From Nitrospirota bacterium (GTDB lineage Bacteria; Nitrospirota; Leptospirillia; Leptospirillales; Leptospirillaceae): a stretch of 58,989 nucleotides of DNA. The notes under the pieces were generated by a model that worked only from the letters and a program-made list of their open reading frames with translations, had not been told where the DNA came from and searched no databases. How positions within the stretch are numbered: position 1 is the first letter of the stretch; every line of letters starts with the position of its first letter. Below, in pieces: positions 32,850 to 40,907 of this stretch. A program made the translations under genes and the position numbers. The DNA lies in the NCBI GenBank assembly GCA_021801345.1, contig JAJYYA010000063.1:1-58989 (forward strand), in the 5' to 3' direction.

Positions 32850-34067
32850 TCAGGTTCTTCCCTTGTATCCGGCATTGATCTTCACATAGTCGACGGAGAG
32901 ATCAGTGGTCCAATACTCTGCCTCCATCGGCCCGATTCCCAGCATGACACGGAGGGTGATCTCCTTTTTTTTCATCACTTCGAGGGCTTTTTCCTCCTGA
33001 AGCGCCCCGAGCCCGACTCCGCGATGCACGAGCGCGACCTCACCCATGAAGATGTCGATCCGCTCCTCGTAGACCCGGACTCCGGAGTTCCCTATCGCCA
33101 CCATGATCCTCCCCCAGTTGACGTCCTCTCCGAAGAAGGCCGTCTTGACGAGTAGCGACCGGGAAATCGACTGGGCAACTTTTCGGGCGTCGTTCTTTGT
33201 CCGGGCCCCGCCCACAATGATGCGGATCACCTTCGTGACACCTTCTCCATCGCGGACGAGCTGGTCGCGGAGAGACTCGCAGACGGAGAGCACCAGGGAA
33301 AAAAGCTCCCGAAAGCTTTCGCGATTCTTCGCCACAGGGAGATTGCCGGCCTGGCCGTTGGCCAATATAATCGCCGTATCGTTGGTGCTCGTATCGCCAT
33401 CGACCGTAAGGGCGTTGAAGGTCCTGTCCGAGGCCTGGGAGAGGATCATGCGCAGGGCCTCTTTCTCCACCGCTGCGTCGGTTGTGAGAAAGACCAGCAG
33501 TGTCGCCATCTGGGGATGGATCATCCCCACACCCTTGGCGATCCCTCCGACCCTGACCGTCCGCCCCTCCACCAATCCTTCGGCCTGCGCCGACTTCGAC
33601 TTCGTATCGGTGGTCATGATTCCCCTGGCGCAGTCTTCATAGCCTTCGCGGGTCGCCGTGGCCACAAGACGCGGAAGGGCCGCGACGATTTTCTCCATAT
33701 CGAGGGGGCGGCCGATGACTCCCGTCGACGCCAGGAGGATCTTTTTCGTGTCGCACCCCAGATGCAGGGAGAGCTTTTCCGAGATGGACAGAGCGTCGCG
33801 CTCCCCCTGCTCCCCGTTGCAGGCATTGGCGTTTCCGCTATTGACGACGATCGCGCGAAGTCCCTTTCCCCGCACCCTCCTCTGGCTCAGGCGAACCGCC
33901 GGAGCCTTCACCTGGTTTGTCGTGAAGACCCCGGCCGCCACACAGTCGGCATCCGAGACGATCAGGGCCATGTCCGGATTTCCGTTTTTTTTGACTCCGG
34001 AATAGAGACCTGTGGCTCGAAAACCTGTCGGATAGGTGATTCCGCCCTCAGTTTTATTTTTCGACAT
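32850..34067 (-). CDS. argJ: Bifunctional ornithine acetyltransferase / N-acetylglutamate synthase
   Basis: A 405-residue ArgJ. The enzyme moves the acetyl group from N-acetylornithine to glutamate in cyclic arginine synthesis and matures by self-cleavage. The nucleophile threonine lies in GMIHPQMATLLVFLTTDAAV (family MATMLxFxxTDA). Other marks are AIVVNSGNANACNGEQG, LLASTGVIGRPLDM, VDGDTSTNDT and the C-terminal YWTTDLSVDYVKINAGYKGRT. Whether the acetyl-CoA activity exists cannot be judged. argC lies just upstream with one small gene between. Confidence 0.96.
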   Translation of the reverse strand: MSKNKTEGGITYPTGFRATGLYSGVKKNGNPDMALIVSDADCVAAGVFTTNQVKAPAVRLSQRRVRGKGLRAIVVNSGNANACNGEQGERDALSISEKLSLHLGCDTKKILLASTGVIGRPLDMEKIVAALPRLVATATREGYEDCARGIMTTDTKSKSAQAEGLVEGRTVRVGGIAKGVGMIHPQMATLLVFLTTDAAVEKEALRMILSQASDRTFNALTVDGDTSTNDTAIILANGQAGNLPVAKNRESFRELFSLVLSVCESLRDQLVRDGEGVTKVIRIIVGGARTKNDARKVAQSISRSLLVKTAFFGEDVNWGRIMVAIGNSGVRVYEERIDIFMGEVALVHRGVGLGALQEEKALEVMKKKEITLRVMLGIGPMEAEYWTTDLSVDYVKINAGYKGRT

Positions 34068-34080
34068 TCTCTCTCTTTCA

Positions 34081-34101
34081 AAAAAGCCCGGACTGGGCGC
34101 T
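34081..34101 (-). terminator. Weak terminator-like hairpin before argJ
   Basis: On the minus strand GCCC and GGGC flank a five-base loop and are followed by six T (34081-34086). The stem is only four to five pairs and sits 14 bases before the argJ start, so it may attenuate rather than end transcription. Confidence 0.35.
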
Positions 34102-34152
34102 ACAATGTTGGCAACTCACGGGCCCACATGCTCTCCGAGCAAAGCCATCGGC

Positions 34153-34593
34153 TCAGGAATGGCGACAGGGTCCGACATAGGTGCCCTTGAGCCGGGTCTC
34201 CATCCTCATCGGCATCGGCCCCGTGAAGGTAGTGACACTCTTTCCGTGAAAAGAGGTCTTTTCGTACGTGTACTCGCCCTTTGTCTTTTCATTTCCGCAC
34301 CGAATCTCCGTATACAGCGTATTTCCGGCCAGGTGCTTTGAGAACGTACACTTATTGGACATCTTCGGATTCTTCCCCGGAACGAGATGTTGGCTCGTCA
34401 GACATTCAAGGACCGACGAACGTCGCCCCGGCATCGAAGGCATTCCCGGACTTTTGGAAACCATTGTCATAACCGCCTCGATCCTCCACTCTCCTGTTTT
34501 GAAAGGAGGAGAGGTTTGGGCGTGCGCACGGGCCAGCGTTCCCGAAAGAAGTACCAGAACCGATAACACCAGAAGACTTGTCCAGTTTCTCAC
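34153..34593 (-). CDS. Exported DUF3617 protein
   Basis: A 146-residue protein with a Sec signal peptide (about residues 1-25, LLVLSVLVLLSGTLARAHAQ). The mature part starts PPFKTGEWRIEAVMTM, the GxWxxxxxM opening of DUF3617 proteins, and contains paired cysteines (VLECLTSQ, NKCTFSK, EIRCGNEK, GPCRHS), likely two disulfides in the periplasm. The function of the family is unknown. It is inserted between argC and argJ, 14 bp after argC, with the same orientation, which looks like chance clustering. Confidence 0.8.
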   Translation of the reverse strand: MRNWTSLLVLSVLVLLSGTLARAHAQTSPPFKTGEWRIEAVMTMVSKSPGMPSMPGRRSSVLECLTSQHLVPGKNPKMSNKCTFSKHLAGNTLYTEIRCGNEKTKGEYTYEKTSFHGKSVTTFTGPMPMRMETRLKGTYVGPCRHS

Positions 34594-34607
34594 GACACCT
34601 CCTTTTT

Positions 34608-35633
34608 CTAGGGAAAAAGTGCCGGAGAGGTCAGTCCTTCGCTCTCCGCAAATCCGAACCGCCGGTTCATCGCCTGGATTCCCTGTCCTCCGGCGCCACG
34701 AACAAGGTTGTCGATTGCCGTCACAACGACGAGTCGCCGACCCCGTGCCCGAACATAAATCAACACCTCGTTTGTCCCCCGAACATGGAGGGGATTCGGA
34801 GGCTGTTCGACCCGCCTGACAAACGGGCTCCCCTCGTAGCAGCGATCGACGACCGACGCCATCTCCTCTTGGACTCCCGGCTCCCTGAGCGTCATGTAAA
34901 GCGTCGAGAGAATCCCCCGGCTCATAGGGACAAGATGGGGAACGAAGGCGATCTCCCCCCCGGAAAAGGGGCGGAGGAGCTGCTCCATCTCCGGAATATG
35001 ACGGTGCTCGAGGATCTTGTAGGCCGCCACTCCTTCAGCGATTTCGGGAAAGTGCGTCTCAAGCGTTAGCCCTCGTCCGGCTCCGCTGATTCCGGACTTT
35101 CCGTCAACCACAGCCGATCCTTCGACAACGAGACCCTCCTTGAAAAAGGGAAGCAGACCCATGAGTGCCCCAGTGGGAAAACATCCTGGACAGGCCACGA
35201 CCGGTGCCTCTCCGAGGCGCTTCCCCGCCCACTCAGGAAGAGCGTAGATCGCCTCCCGAAGGCCCTCGGGATCGCCGTGTTCGATGCCGTACACTTTTTT
35301 ATAGAGCTCGGGTGTCGCAAGCCTGTAGTCGGGTCCAAGATCGATGACCGGCGTCCCTCGCCCCCTGTAATATCTCGCGAGATCGAAGGACCCGCCCGCA
35401 GGAAGGGCAAAAAAAACGACATCCACATCGTCCCAGTGGGGAGAGTCGGAGACCCTCTCAAGGACGAGCGGGCTTCTCAGGTGAGGAAAGACGGAGGAGA
35501 TCGTGTTCCCCGCCTTAGACTCCCCGGCGATACGGACGACCTTAGCCCTGCCGTGGTTCGAGAAAAGACGCAGAAGCTCCCCTCCGGCATACCCGGAAGC
35601 GCCAACGATCCCGACCCTCACAGTATTGAGCAT
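34608..35633 (-). CDS. argC: N-acetyl-gamma-glutamyl-phosphate reductase
   Basis: A 341-residue NADPH-dependent reductase, third step of arginine synthesis. ATG at 35633 gives VRVGIVGASGYAGGELLRLF, the Rossmann start of ArgC. The catalytic cysteine is in VACPGCFPTGALMGLLP (family NPGCYPT with Ala-Cys variation before it), and HRHIPEMEQ, PHLVPMSRGIL and VLIYVRARGRRLVVVTAIDNLVRGAGGQ (two blocks) match. The upstream longer frame crosses the rpsI terminator and is not coding. No strong Shine-Dalgarno is seen. argJ lies two genes on. Confidence 0.95.
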   Translation of the reverse strand: MLNTVRVGIVGASGYAGGELLRLFSNHGRAKVVRIAGESKAGNTISSVFPHLRSPLVLERVSDSPHWDDVDVVFFALPAGGSFDLARYYRGRGTPVIDLGPDYRLATPELYKKVYGIEHGDPEGLREAIYALPEWAGKRLGEAPVVACPGCFPTGALMGLLPFFKEGLVVEGSAVVDGKSGISGAGRGLTLETHFPEIAEGVAAYKILEHRHIPEMEQLLRPFSGGEIAFVPHLVPMSRGILSTLYMTLREPGVQEEMASVVDRCYEGSPFVRRVEQPPNPLHVRGTNEVLIYVRARGRRLVVVTAIDNLVRGAGGQGIQAMNRRFGFAESEGLTSPALFP

Positions 35634-35713
35634 ATTTTTATCCAAGTCGTCATGGGCAGGATTCACCCTGCATTTGGAAGTCTCTTTTCCGGGCAGACTC
35701 TTCGGAAATTGAC

Positions 35714-35741
35714 CAAAAAAAGGGGAGACAAGCGTCTCCCC
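35714..35741 (-). terminator. Rho-independent terminator after rpsI
   Basis: On the minus strand GGGGAGAC, the loop GCTT and GTCTCCCC form a perfect 8-bp stem (35722-35741), followed by a seven-T run (35715-35721). It lies about 30 bp beyond the rpsI stop and about 80 bp before the argC start. Confidence 0.95.
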
Positions 35742-35769
35742 CCTTCTGGCACAGGAATAACTCGCCCAC

Positions 35770-36189
35770 TCAGCGCTTGGAGAACTGGAAACGCTTCCTA
35801 GCGCCTTTTTGTCCAAACTTTTTGCGTTCCTTGACACGGGCATCGCGGGTCAGGAAGCCTTCCTTCTTGAGAGACTCCCGAAACTCCGGATTGATCTCGA
35901 GAAGAGCCCGGGAAATCCCGTGGCGAATCGCCTCGGCCTGGCCGGTCAGACCTCCGCCGGTCACCTTCGCAAAGATATCGAGCTTGCCGGTCATATTGGT
36001 AATCTCGATCGGAGCCTTCACCTGCGTCGCCCACAGGGTCCGAGGGAAATACTCCTCAAGGGGGCGGTCATTGACCTGGATCTGTCCTGTTCCGCTCTGG
36101 ACGCGAACGCGGGCAATCGCAGTTTTTCTCTTTCCGGTTGCGGCCCCGCGGCCCTCCTCGTTATGCTCTCTGTTATGCTCTTTCTCCAT
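35770..36189 (-). CDS. rpsI: 30S ribosomal protein S9
   Basis: A 139-residue S9. ATG at 36189 overlaps the rplM stop and gives [63 protein letters not shown] and the basic C-terminus [15 protein letters not shown] that reaches the P site. A charged N-terminal extension of about 17 residues ([12 protein letters not shown]) precedes the conserved part. Terminated by the hairpin at 35714-35741. Confidence 0.96.
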   Translation of the reverse strand: MEKEHNREHNEEGRGAATGKRKTAIARVRVQSGTGQIQVNDRPLEEYFPRTLWATQVKAPIEITNMTGKLDIFAKVTGGGLTGQAEAIRHGISRALLEINPEFRESLKKEGFLTRDARVKERKKFGQKGARKRFQFSKR

Positions 36190-36638
36190 CAGCGACCTCC
36201 TGCAATGGCATAAACTTCCGGATTCTGGGCCTGATGGGGATGGGCATCCGCGGCATAGACCTTGAGGCGGCTCATAAACTGGTTGGCCAGCTTGTTTTTG
36301 GGCAGCATTCCCTTGACGGCATGGATGATCAGATGTTCGGGCTTTCTTTCCCGGACTTCCTTGGCCGTTGCCGACTTGAATCCTCCCGGATAGCCGCTGT
36401 GGCGATAATACATCTTCTGGGACCACTTCTTGCCGGTAAGGGCCACCTTGGCGGCATTCACCACGATGACATAGTCACCCGCATCCTGATGGGATGTGTA
36501 AAAAATCTTGTTCTTCCCCCGAAGGAGAAGGGCCACTGCGACAGAGAGGCGACCAACCGTCTGACCAGCAGCGTCCACGACGTACCATTTCTTTCCGGAA
36601 AGCTCTTCCGGCGTTGCGATTCTCGTCATCTTTTCCAT
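36189..36638 (-). CDS. rplM: 50S ribosomal protein L13
   Basis: A 149-residue L13, an early assembly protein of the large subunit. [66 protein letters not shown] and [34 protein letters not shown] (in blocks) match the family. Standard rplM-rpsI pair, with a 1-bp overlap. It lies 37 bp after the radical SAM gene stop and may share its transcript or have its own promoter. Confidence 0.97.
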   Translation of the reverse strand: MEKMTRIATPEELSGKKWYVVDAAGQTVGRLSVAVALLLRGKNKIFYTSHQDAGDYVIVVNAAKVALTGKKWSQKMYYRHSGYPGGFKSATAKEVRERKPEHLIIHAVKGMLPKNKLANQFMSRLKVYAADAHPHQAQNPEVYAIAGGR

Positions 36639-36675
36639 AGAAACAACATCTCCTCAAAGTTTCAGGAGTCCACTC

Positions 36676-38559
36676 CTAGTGGGCGATCTGGACCAGCGCG
36701 TGCTTGGTGTCCTCAGTGGCCGCTGGCTGCGGCAATCTGAGCTTCGCGACTGTCTCCTTGTACGCCCTGTGAACCCTGTCTAGATCCTGGGTAAAAAAAG
36801 CCCCCAACTGTGCCAGCGAGGAATAAAGCGAGCCGTCCTGCTTGTCTAGGACAAGGGAGACGGCGGTAGGGGCAGAGTTTTTGTGCACTGCCAACCATTT
36901 CCGCACGGCCTCGATCTTCTGAAAGAACTCTTCTTCCCCCTGTCGCGCTCGCTCCATCGCCGGCAAAACAATACAGTCCACCTTCCCGAGGATCTTGGAG
37001 AGAGCCGTCATATCGTCCGACCCCTCGGCCACCGTCTCGGAGAAAGGGACCACCGAACTGCCAAGCCTTGCAAAAAAGTCCACAAGGCTCGAACCTAGCT
37101 CCGAGTCGAATACGAATCTCGGAACACCCACACGGTTGGTGCGTGGTTTCTTGGCGAGGGAGGCACCGCTCTCCTCGGCCTTTTCAAAGACCGTCGACCG
37201 GAGTTCATCAAGGAAACCCTGATTTTCCCGGCGCCAGTTCTTCAAAAGATTTTTCGCTCCGAACTGGATCAACGTCGAGTAGTAATCCCTGCGCATCGCA
37301 CTTCTTCCAATGTTTCCCCAGGAGTAAAAGTCCTCCATGGCGGCGATCGCTGCGTCGTTCAGTTCGAAGGCGGTCATGTTCTTTGGACGGTAGACGGCAT
37401 GGTGACCGTCGTAGAGACTCCAGTCCTTGTAGAGAAGCTCTCGGTTGCCCGTTGCGTAAAAGAGGTCAAAGTCCGGCGACCCCGGGAGCGGGGTGAGAAT
37501 CATGAGCTGGATCGACTGGAGCTCCCATTCCTTGGCGAGCCGGGCCGTCTCGTAGATCGTCTCCTTGTCGTCGGTATCGGCACCGACGACAAACATCCCG
37601 TGAATCCTGATCCCATGCTTCTTGAAGGCCTCCACCGACCGAACGATCTTCTCGTAGGTCTGGCGCTTGTTGAAGAGGTCGAGTGTCTGGGGATTGATCG
37701 ACTCGAAACCGATAAAAACGTTGAAGCAGTTACTTTCCTTCATGAGGTCAAGAAGCTCTGGATCGAAGGCGGTCTCGGTCCGGATCTGGGCTCCCCACTC
37801 GGGGGTCAGACCCTCCTCGATCATGCGCTTGAGAAGATCCTTGGTCCGCTTCCTGTTGGCCGTAAAAAGATCGTCGGCAAAGAAGACGTACTTGGGGTTA
37901 TTGACCCGGATCTCATCGATGACCCGCTCGATGGAGTGCATGCGAAACCCATGGCCGTACATCCCCGGAACCGAACAGAATGTGCAGGTAAACGGACATC
38001 CCCGGGAGGTTGCGATTGAAATAAGCCCTCTTTTCTGGGTATTCCATCCCTCGACAAGGCTGTAGTCGGGAATCGGGTTCGAGTCGAGATCCTCCTTCAG
38101 GGGGCGGTCGGGATTGTGCATCTTGCGACCGTTTTTCCAGTAGGAGAGGCCCAGGATTTTCTCGAAGGGACGGCTTCCTTCCATTGCCTCGATCAGCTCA
38201 AACAGAGTCTCTTCGCCTTCTCCGCGAACAACATAGTCGGAGAACTCCAGCGCTTCGTCCGCCATAAAGGAGACATGGGTTCCCCCTATGACGACCGGAA
38301 TACCGGCATCGCGAACCGTCTGAGCAAGCCTGTAGGACTGCGGAGCGGTCGATGTCAGCGTGGAAATTCCCACGATATCGGCAGACAGAACTTCCTTCAT
38401 GTCGACAGGAGCCACGTCTTCTATATAGACCTTCACTTCCCAACCACGGTCGCGAAGCATCGTTCCAAGAAGGATGACCCCAAGCCTTGGAATCGTGAAC
38501 GCACTATACACATGCAGGTGAGTCGATTTCGGCTCCACAAGCACGAATTTTTTAGCCAT
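36676..38559 (-). CDS. B12-binding-domain radical SAM protein with C-terminal extension
   Basis: A 627-residue protein. Residues about 1-130 are a cobalamin-binding domain (IPRLGVILLGTMLRDRGWEV, ADIVGISTLTSTAPQSYRLA, VVIGGTHVSFMADEAL, VRGEGEETL). The radical SAM core (about 180-420) has ATSRGCPFTCTFCSVPGMYG with CxxxCxxC, FFADDLFTAN, GFESINPQTLDLF and GMFVVGADTDD. Its overall look is that of HpnJ/BchE-like B12 radical enzymes. Residues about 470-620 are an extra, alternating alpha/beta domain of unknown role. A 2[4Fe-4S] ferredoxin gene lies 61 bp upstream and is an obvious candidate electron donor. Substrate unknown; hopanoid or other lipid modification is a guess. Confidence 0.85.
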   Translation of the reverse strand: MAKKFVLVEPKSTHLHVYSAFTIPRLGVILLGTMLRDRGWEVKVYIEDVAPVDMKEVLSADIVGISTLTSTAPQSYRLAQTVRDAGIPVVIGGTHVSFMADEALEFSDYVVRGEGEETLFELIEAMEGSRPFEKILGLSYWKNGRKMHNPDRPLKEDLDSNPIPDYSLVEGWNTQKRGLISIATSRGCPFTCTFCSVPGMYGHGFRMHSIERVIDEIRVNNPKYVFFADDLFTANRKRTKDLLKRMIEEGLTPEWGAQIRTETAFDPELLDLMKESNCFNVFIGFESINPQTLDLFNKRQTYEKIVRSVEAFKKHGIRIHGMFVVGADTDDKETIYETARLAKEWELQSIQLMILTPLPGSPDFDLFYATGNRELLYKDWSLYDGHHAVYRPKNMTAFELNDAAIAAMEDFYSWGNIGRSAMRRDYYSTLIQFGAKNLLKNWRRENQGFLDELRSTVFEKAEESGASLAKKPRTNRVGVPRFVFDSELGSSLVDFFARLGSSVVPFSETVAEGSDDMTALSKILGKVDCIVLPAMERARQGEEEFFQKIEAVRKWLAVHKNSAPTAVSLVLDKQDGSLYSSLAQLGAFFTQDLDRVHRAYKETVAKLRLPQPAATEDTKHALVQIAH

Positions 38560-38620
38560 TTCCTACTCCCTTCAGGGGAAAATCCTTCCCGGAGCCAGAA
38601 AACCCCGGGAAGGCACCCCG

Positions 38621-38875
38621 CTATCCGTTCGGATGTATTCTGGCTTTCTTTGCAAGAAGCTGTTCTTCGGTCTCGACACAGTTCGGGTCGGGAATACAAC
38701 ACTCGTCGATGGGGCAGACGGCGGCACACTGCGGTTCGTCATGGAACCCGATGCACTCGGTACAGAGATCCGGATCGATGACATAGATCGGGTCTCCCTC
38801 GCTGATGGCATCGTTCGGACACTCAGGAAGACAGGCCCCGCAGGAAATACAGTTGTCGGCAATCAGAATGGACAT
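38621..38875 (-). CDS. 2[4Fe-4S] ferredoxin (YfhL-like)
   Basis: An 84-residue low-potential ferredoxin with eight cluster cysteines: CISCGACLPECP and CTECIGFHDEPQCAAVCPID. The CxxCx8CxxxC spacing in the second motif and the C-terminal extension with CCIPDPNC are typical of the YfhL/Alvin-type group. AAGGAGG lies six to seven bases before the ATG. It is followed by the B12 radical SAM gene, suggesting it reduces that enzyme's cluster. A promoter at 39037-39064 and a palindrome at 38950-38962 precede it. Confidence 0.93.
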   Translation of the reverse strand: MSILIADNCISCGACLPECPNDAISEGDPIYVIDPDLCTECIGFHDEPQCAAVCPIDECCIPDPNCVETEEQLLAKKARIHPNG

Positions 38876-38949
38876 TCAGGCCTCCTTGACCTTTCCTTTC
38901 AATACACTCCGCCCCTGTCGTTAAAAGGCGAAGTCTTAACCGCCTCGAA

Positions 38950-38962
38950 GTTTACAGTAAAC
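38950..38962. promoter_or_regulatory. Palindrome GTTTACAGTAAAC in the ferredoxin leader
   Basis: A perfect 6-bp palindromic half-site pair around one base, 75-87 bp upstream of the ferredoxin ATG and downstream of its predicted promoter. It has the form of an operator for a dimeric repressor; the regulator is unknown. Confidence 0.35.
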
Positions 38963-39036
38963 ACCAGCGGCGAATGATCGTTGTCTCGTAGCTCTTTCAG
39001 AACGAAAAGAGGCATACACTCACACAGGTTATCAAT

Positions 39037-39064
39037 TTTATAGGCATATGGGGGAGAAAATCAA
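39037..39064 (-). promoter_or_regulatory. Promoter of ferredoxin-radical SAM genes
   Basis: On the minus strand TTGATT (39059-39064), 16 bp, TATAAA (39037-39042), about 160 bp upstream of the ferredoxin start. Confidence 0.5.
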
Positions 39065-39141
39065 CCTGTTTCAATTCAAGACTACCCGAAAAAGACTTCG
39101 TTATCGCACGGGAAAGAACCCCTCGCCCCGTCCGGCCCTTG

Positions 39142-39981
39142 TCAGATCAGAATTCCCAGGTTCAGAAAGAGGAATCTGGCAAAGGCCTCTCCGAACAGAA
39201 TCATTAAAAGCGCCACATACAGAAGTCCGGTGGCCGCCTGTGTCGAGTGCATTCGGACCGTCTTGTAGGAGAGGATCGAGATGACAAGGCCTCCGATGAC
39301 CCCAATCAGAAGACGTCCCCAGAGATAGAGCCCCTGAAAGGATTCGAGAAGAAGTCCTTCGGCAAATCCTGGCCGGGAGGTCCAGTCCCGGACGGTCATA
39401 AAGACCGAAAGCAGGGCCGTTGCGCTCGCCGCGAAGAGAAGAACCCGCACGAGAAACTCCAGCGGTTCGATCGGAAGCGTCGGGTTTGTCAGATAGAAAT
39501 GTCCCCAGTTCATCGCCAGAAGAACGGAGCCGAGGAGGAAGGACGAGATGAAAAGGCTTGTCAAAAGAAGAATCCCGGAGGGAGATATCTCGAGGGAGTG
39601 GTTCAGAAATAGCCCGGCCCCTCCCACTGCCCCCAAAAGGAGGATGCCGGAGAGATTTAAAACCGGCCTCGACAGACGCCGGGAGCGCTCCCAAGGCACA
39701 AAGTTCACAAGGATATTGTAAAGAACGAGGCCGGCCGTCCCCCCCAACAGCAAAAAAACCGTACTCGCCTCTACGGGATTTCGAGAGCCCCCCGTGAATG
39801 CCAGTCCGGAGGGGCCGAGAGCAAAAAGGGCGCCTCCGGCTGCAAGAAGGAAGAGCAGGCCATGAAGCCGGTAGAAGGAGCGGTTCACGGAGGGGTACCT
39901 GTAGAGGAATGTCATGAAAAACGCTCCTCCGGCGGTCGTCTGAAGAAGAAGGAGTCCGAAGACATTGGGATGAAAAGACAT
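39142..39981 (-). CDS. Polytopic membrane protein of unknown family
   Basis: A 279-residue protein with about eight hydrophobic helices and short loops. Distinct features are LLLLQTTAGGAFFMTFLYRYP at the N-terminus, FVPWERSRRLSRPVLNL, MNWGHFYLTNPTLPIEPLEFL in the middle with a polar WGHFYLTNP signature within the membrane region, and SYKTVRMHSTQAATGLLYVALL near the end. Buried His, Glu and Arg residues could bind cofactors or quinone. I do not recognise the family; a membrane anchor of the NrfD/DmsC kind is a loose comparison only. Last gene of the cluster after folB, 33 bp downstream. Confidence 0.65.
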   Translation of the reverse strand: MSFHPNVFGLLLLQTTAGGAFFMTFLYRYPSVNRSFYRLHGLLFLLAAGGALFALGPSGLAFTGGSRNPVEASTVFLLLGGTAGLVLYNILVNFVPWERSRRLSRPVLNLSGILLLGAVGGAGLFLNHSLEISPSGILLLTSLFISSFLLGSVLLAMNWGHFYLTNPTLPIEPLEFLVRVLLFAASATALLSVFMTVRDWTSRPGFAEGLLLESFQGLYLWGRLLIGVIGGLVISILSYKTVRMHSTQAATGLLYVALLMILFGEAFARFLFLNLGILI

Positions 39982-40014
39982 CGAACAAGATCCTGTCGGT
40001 TAGAGGGATGAGTC

Positions 40015-40392
40015 CTATTTCCGGGACCAGGAGTCGCGCGTGTCGGAGGCCGTCACGCCGACCCGCCCTACGGGAAACGAAAGGGGAGCGGGATCCTTCC
40101 AGAGGGTGATCCTGACGGCCTCAATTCCCGGAAACGCCTCCATGAGCCTGTCCACGAGGTGGTCCGCCAAGCGTTCAAGGAGAGAAAACTCCGTCGGCTC
40201 GGCACAGGAGCGCAGCTCGTCTAAAAGCCTTTCGTAGTCGACCGTAGCCGACAGGGCATCGCTGTGTCGGGGGCCATTGGACAGACGGCACTCTCCGGAA
40301 AGGAGCAGCTTTTGAGGGGAGGCTCTTTCCGAGGGCTTCGTCCCGATCTTTACAAAAAGGGGAAGCGCCTCGAAAAACAGACTTTTTTCCAT
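40015..40392 (-). CDS. folB: Dihydroneopterin aldolase (FolB-like)
   Basis: A 125-residue FolB-fold protein; the family converts dihydroneopterin to 6-hydroxymethyl-dihydropterin in folate synthesis. Visible are the N-terminal strand LFFEALPLFVKIGTKPSERASPQKL (family LxIxCxIGVxxxERxxPQ), SDALSATVDYERLLDELR (family DDLxxTVDYxxL), EFSLLERLADHLVDRLME with the substrate-binding Glu in LLE, and EAVRITLWKDPAPL (family VxVxKPxAP). Slightly diverged but complete. Its start overlaps the stop of the lipoprotein gene by one base. Confidence 0.82.
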   Translation of the reverse strand: MEKSLFFEALPLFVKIGTKPSERASPQKLLLSGECRLSNGPRHSDALSATVDYERLLDELRSCAEPTEFSLLERLADHLVDRLMEAFPGIEAVRITLWKDPAPLSFPVGRVGVTASDTRDSWSRK

Positions 40393-40886
40393 CAGGGCGA
40401 TCCGACTGTCGACGGGAGCTTTTTGTCGATGACGATTTTGACCGGAGTGCCTCCGACCGTTCCCGCCACGGGTGCCGATCCGCTGAATTCGCCACTTGCC
40501 ACGAGTGAGCTTCCGGACTCGAGAGAGAGGCGGGCGACCAGTCGAACTCTCCCCTGGAGGGTGATTCCGGTAAGCCGGACATCCTTCTGGGAGATTTCGA
40601 AGGGAACCGGGAATGTCGGGTGAATGAAAAGAACGCGGGCCACGGGAAGCCAGTCAGGAGAGGTCGGGCCCTTCATCAGCGCGACCACGGACAGGGAGCC
40701 GTGGGTCATCCAGAGCGGCACATGCGAGCCGAGGTCGACCGTCCCCACGACCTTTCCCGGAGCCGGGGGAGGAGCGGTTGCCCCTTTTTCTTCCGTGCAT
40801 CCGGCAACCCCGGCAACCAGGATCCCTGCCGCCAAAAGAACCGCCTGGAGGGAAGGCCTTCTCAACGATGTCAGAGAGATTGCCAT
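40392..40886 (-). CDS. Lipoprotein with a CcmI-C-terminal-like domain
   Basis: A 164-residue protein. The leader AVLLAAGILVAGVAGC has lipobox VAGC with the lipidated Cys at about residue 30. The mature domain (VVGTVDLGSHVP, LSVVALMKGPTSPDWLPVARVLF, TFPVPFEISQKDVRLTG, GRVRLVARLSLESGS, PVKIVIDKKLP) follows the pattern of the C-terminal periplasmic domain of CcmI/CcmH-type cytochrome c biogenesis proteins, which hold apocytochrome. System I Ccm genes are absent from this window, where System II is present. Role inferred as periplasmic chaperone-like; 21 bp after the ribonuclease gene. Confidence 0.6.
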   Translation of the reverse strand: MAISLTSLRRPSLQAVLLAAGILVAGVAGCTEEKGATAPPPAPGKVVGTVDLGSHVPLWMTHGSLSVVALMKGPTSPDWLPVARVLFIHPTFPVPFEISQKDVRLTGITLQGRVRLVARLSLESGSSLVASGEFSGSAPVAGTVGGTPVKIVIDKKLPSTVGSP

Positions 40887-40907
40887 TAAAGGACTCCTTT
40901 TCTTCGC

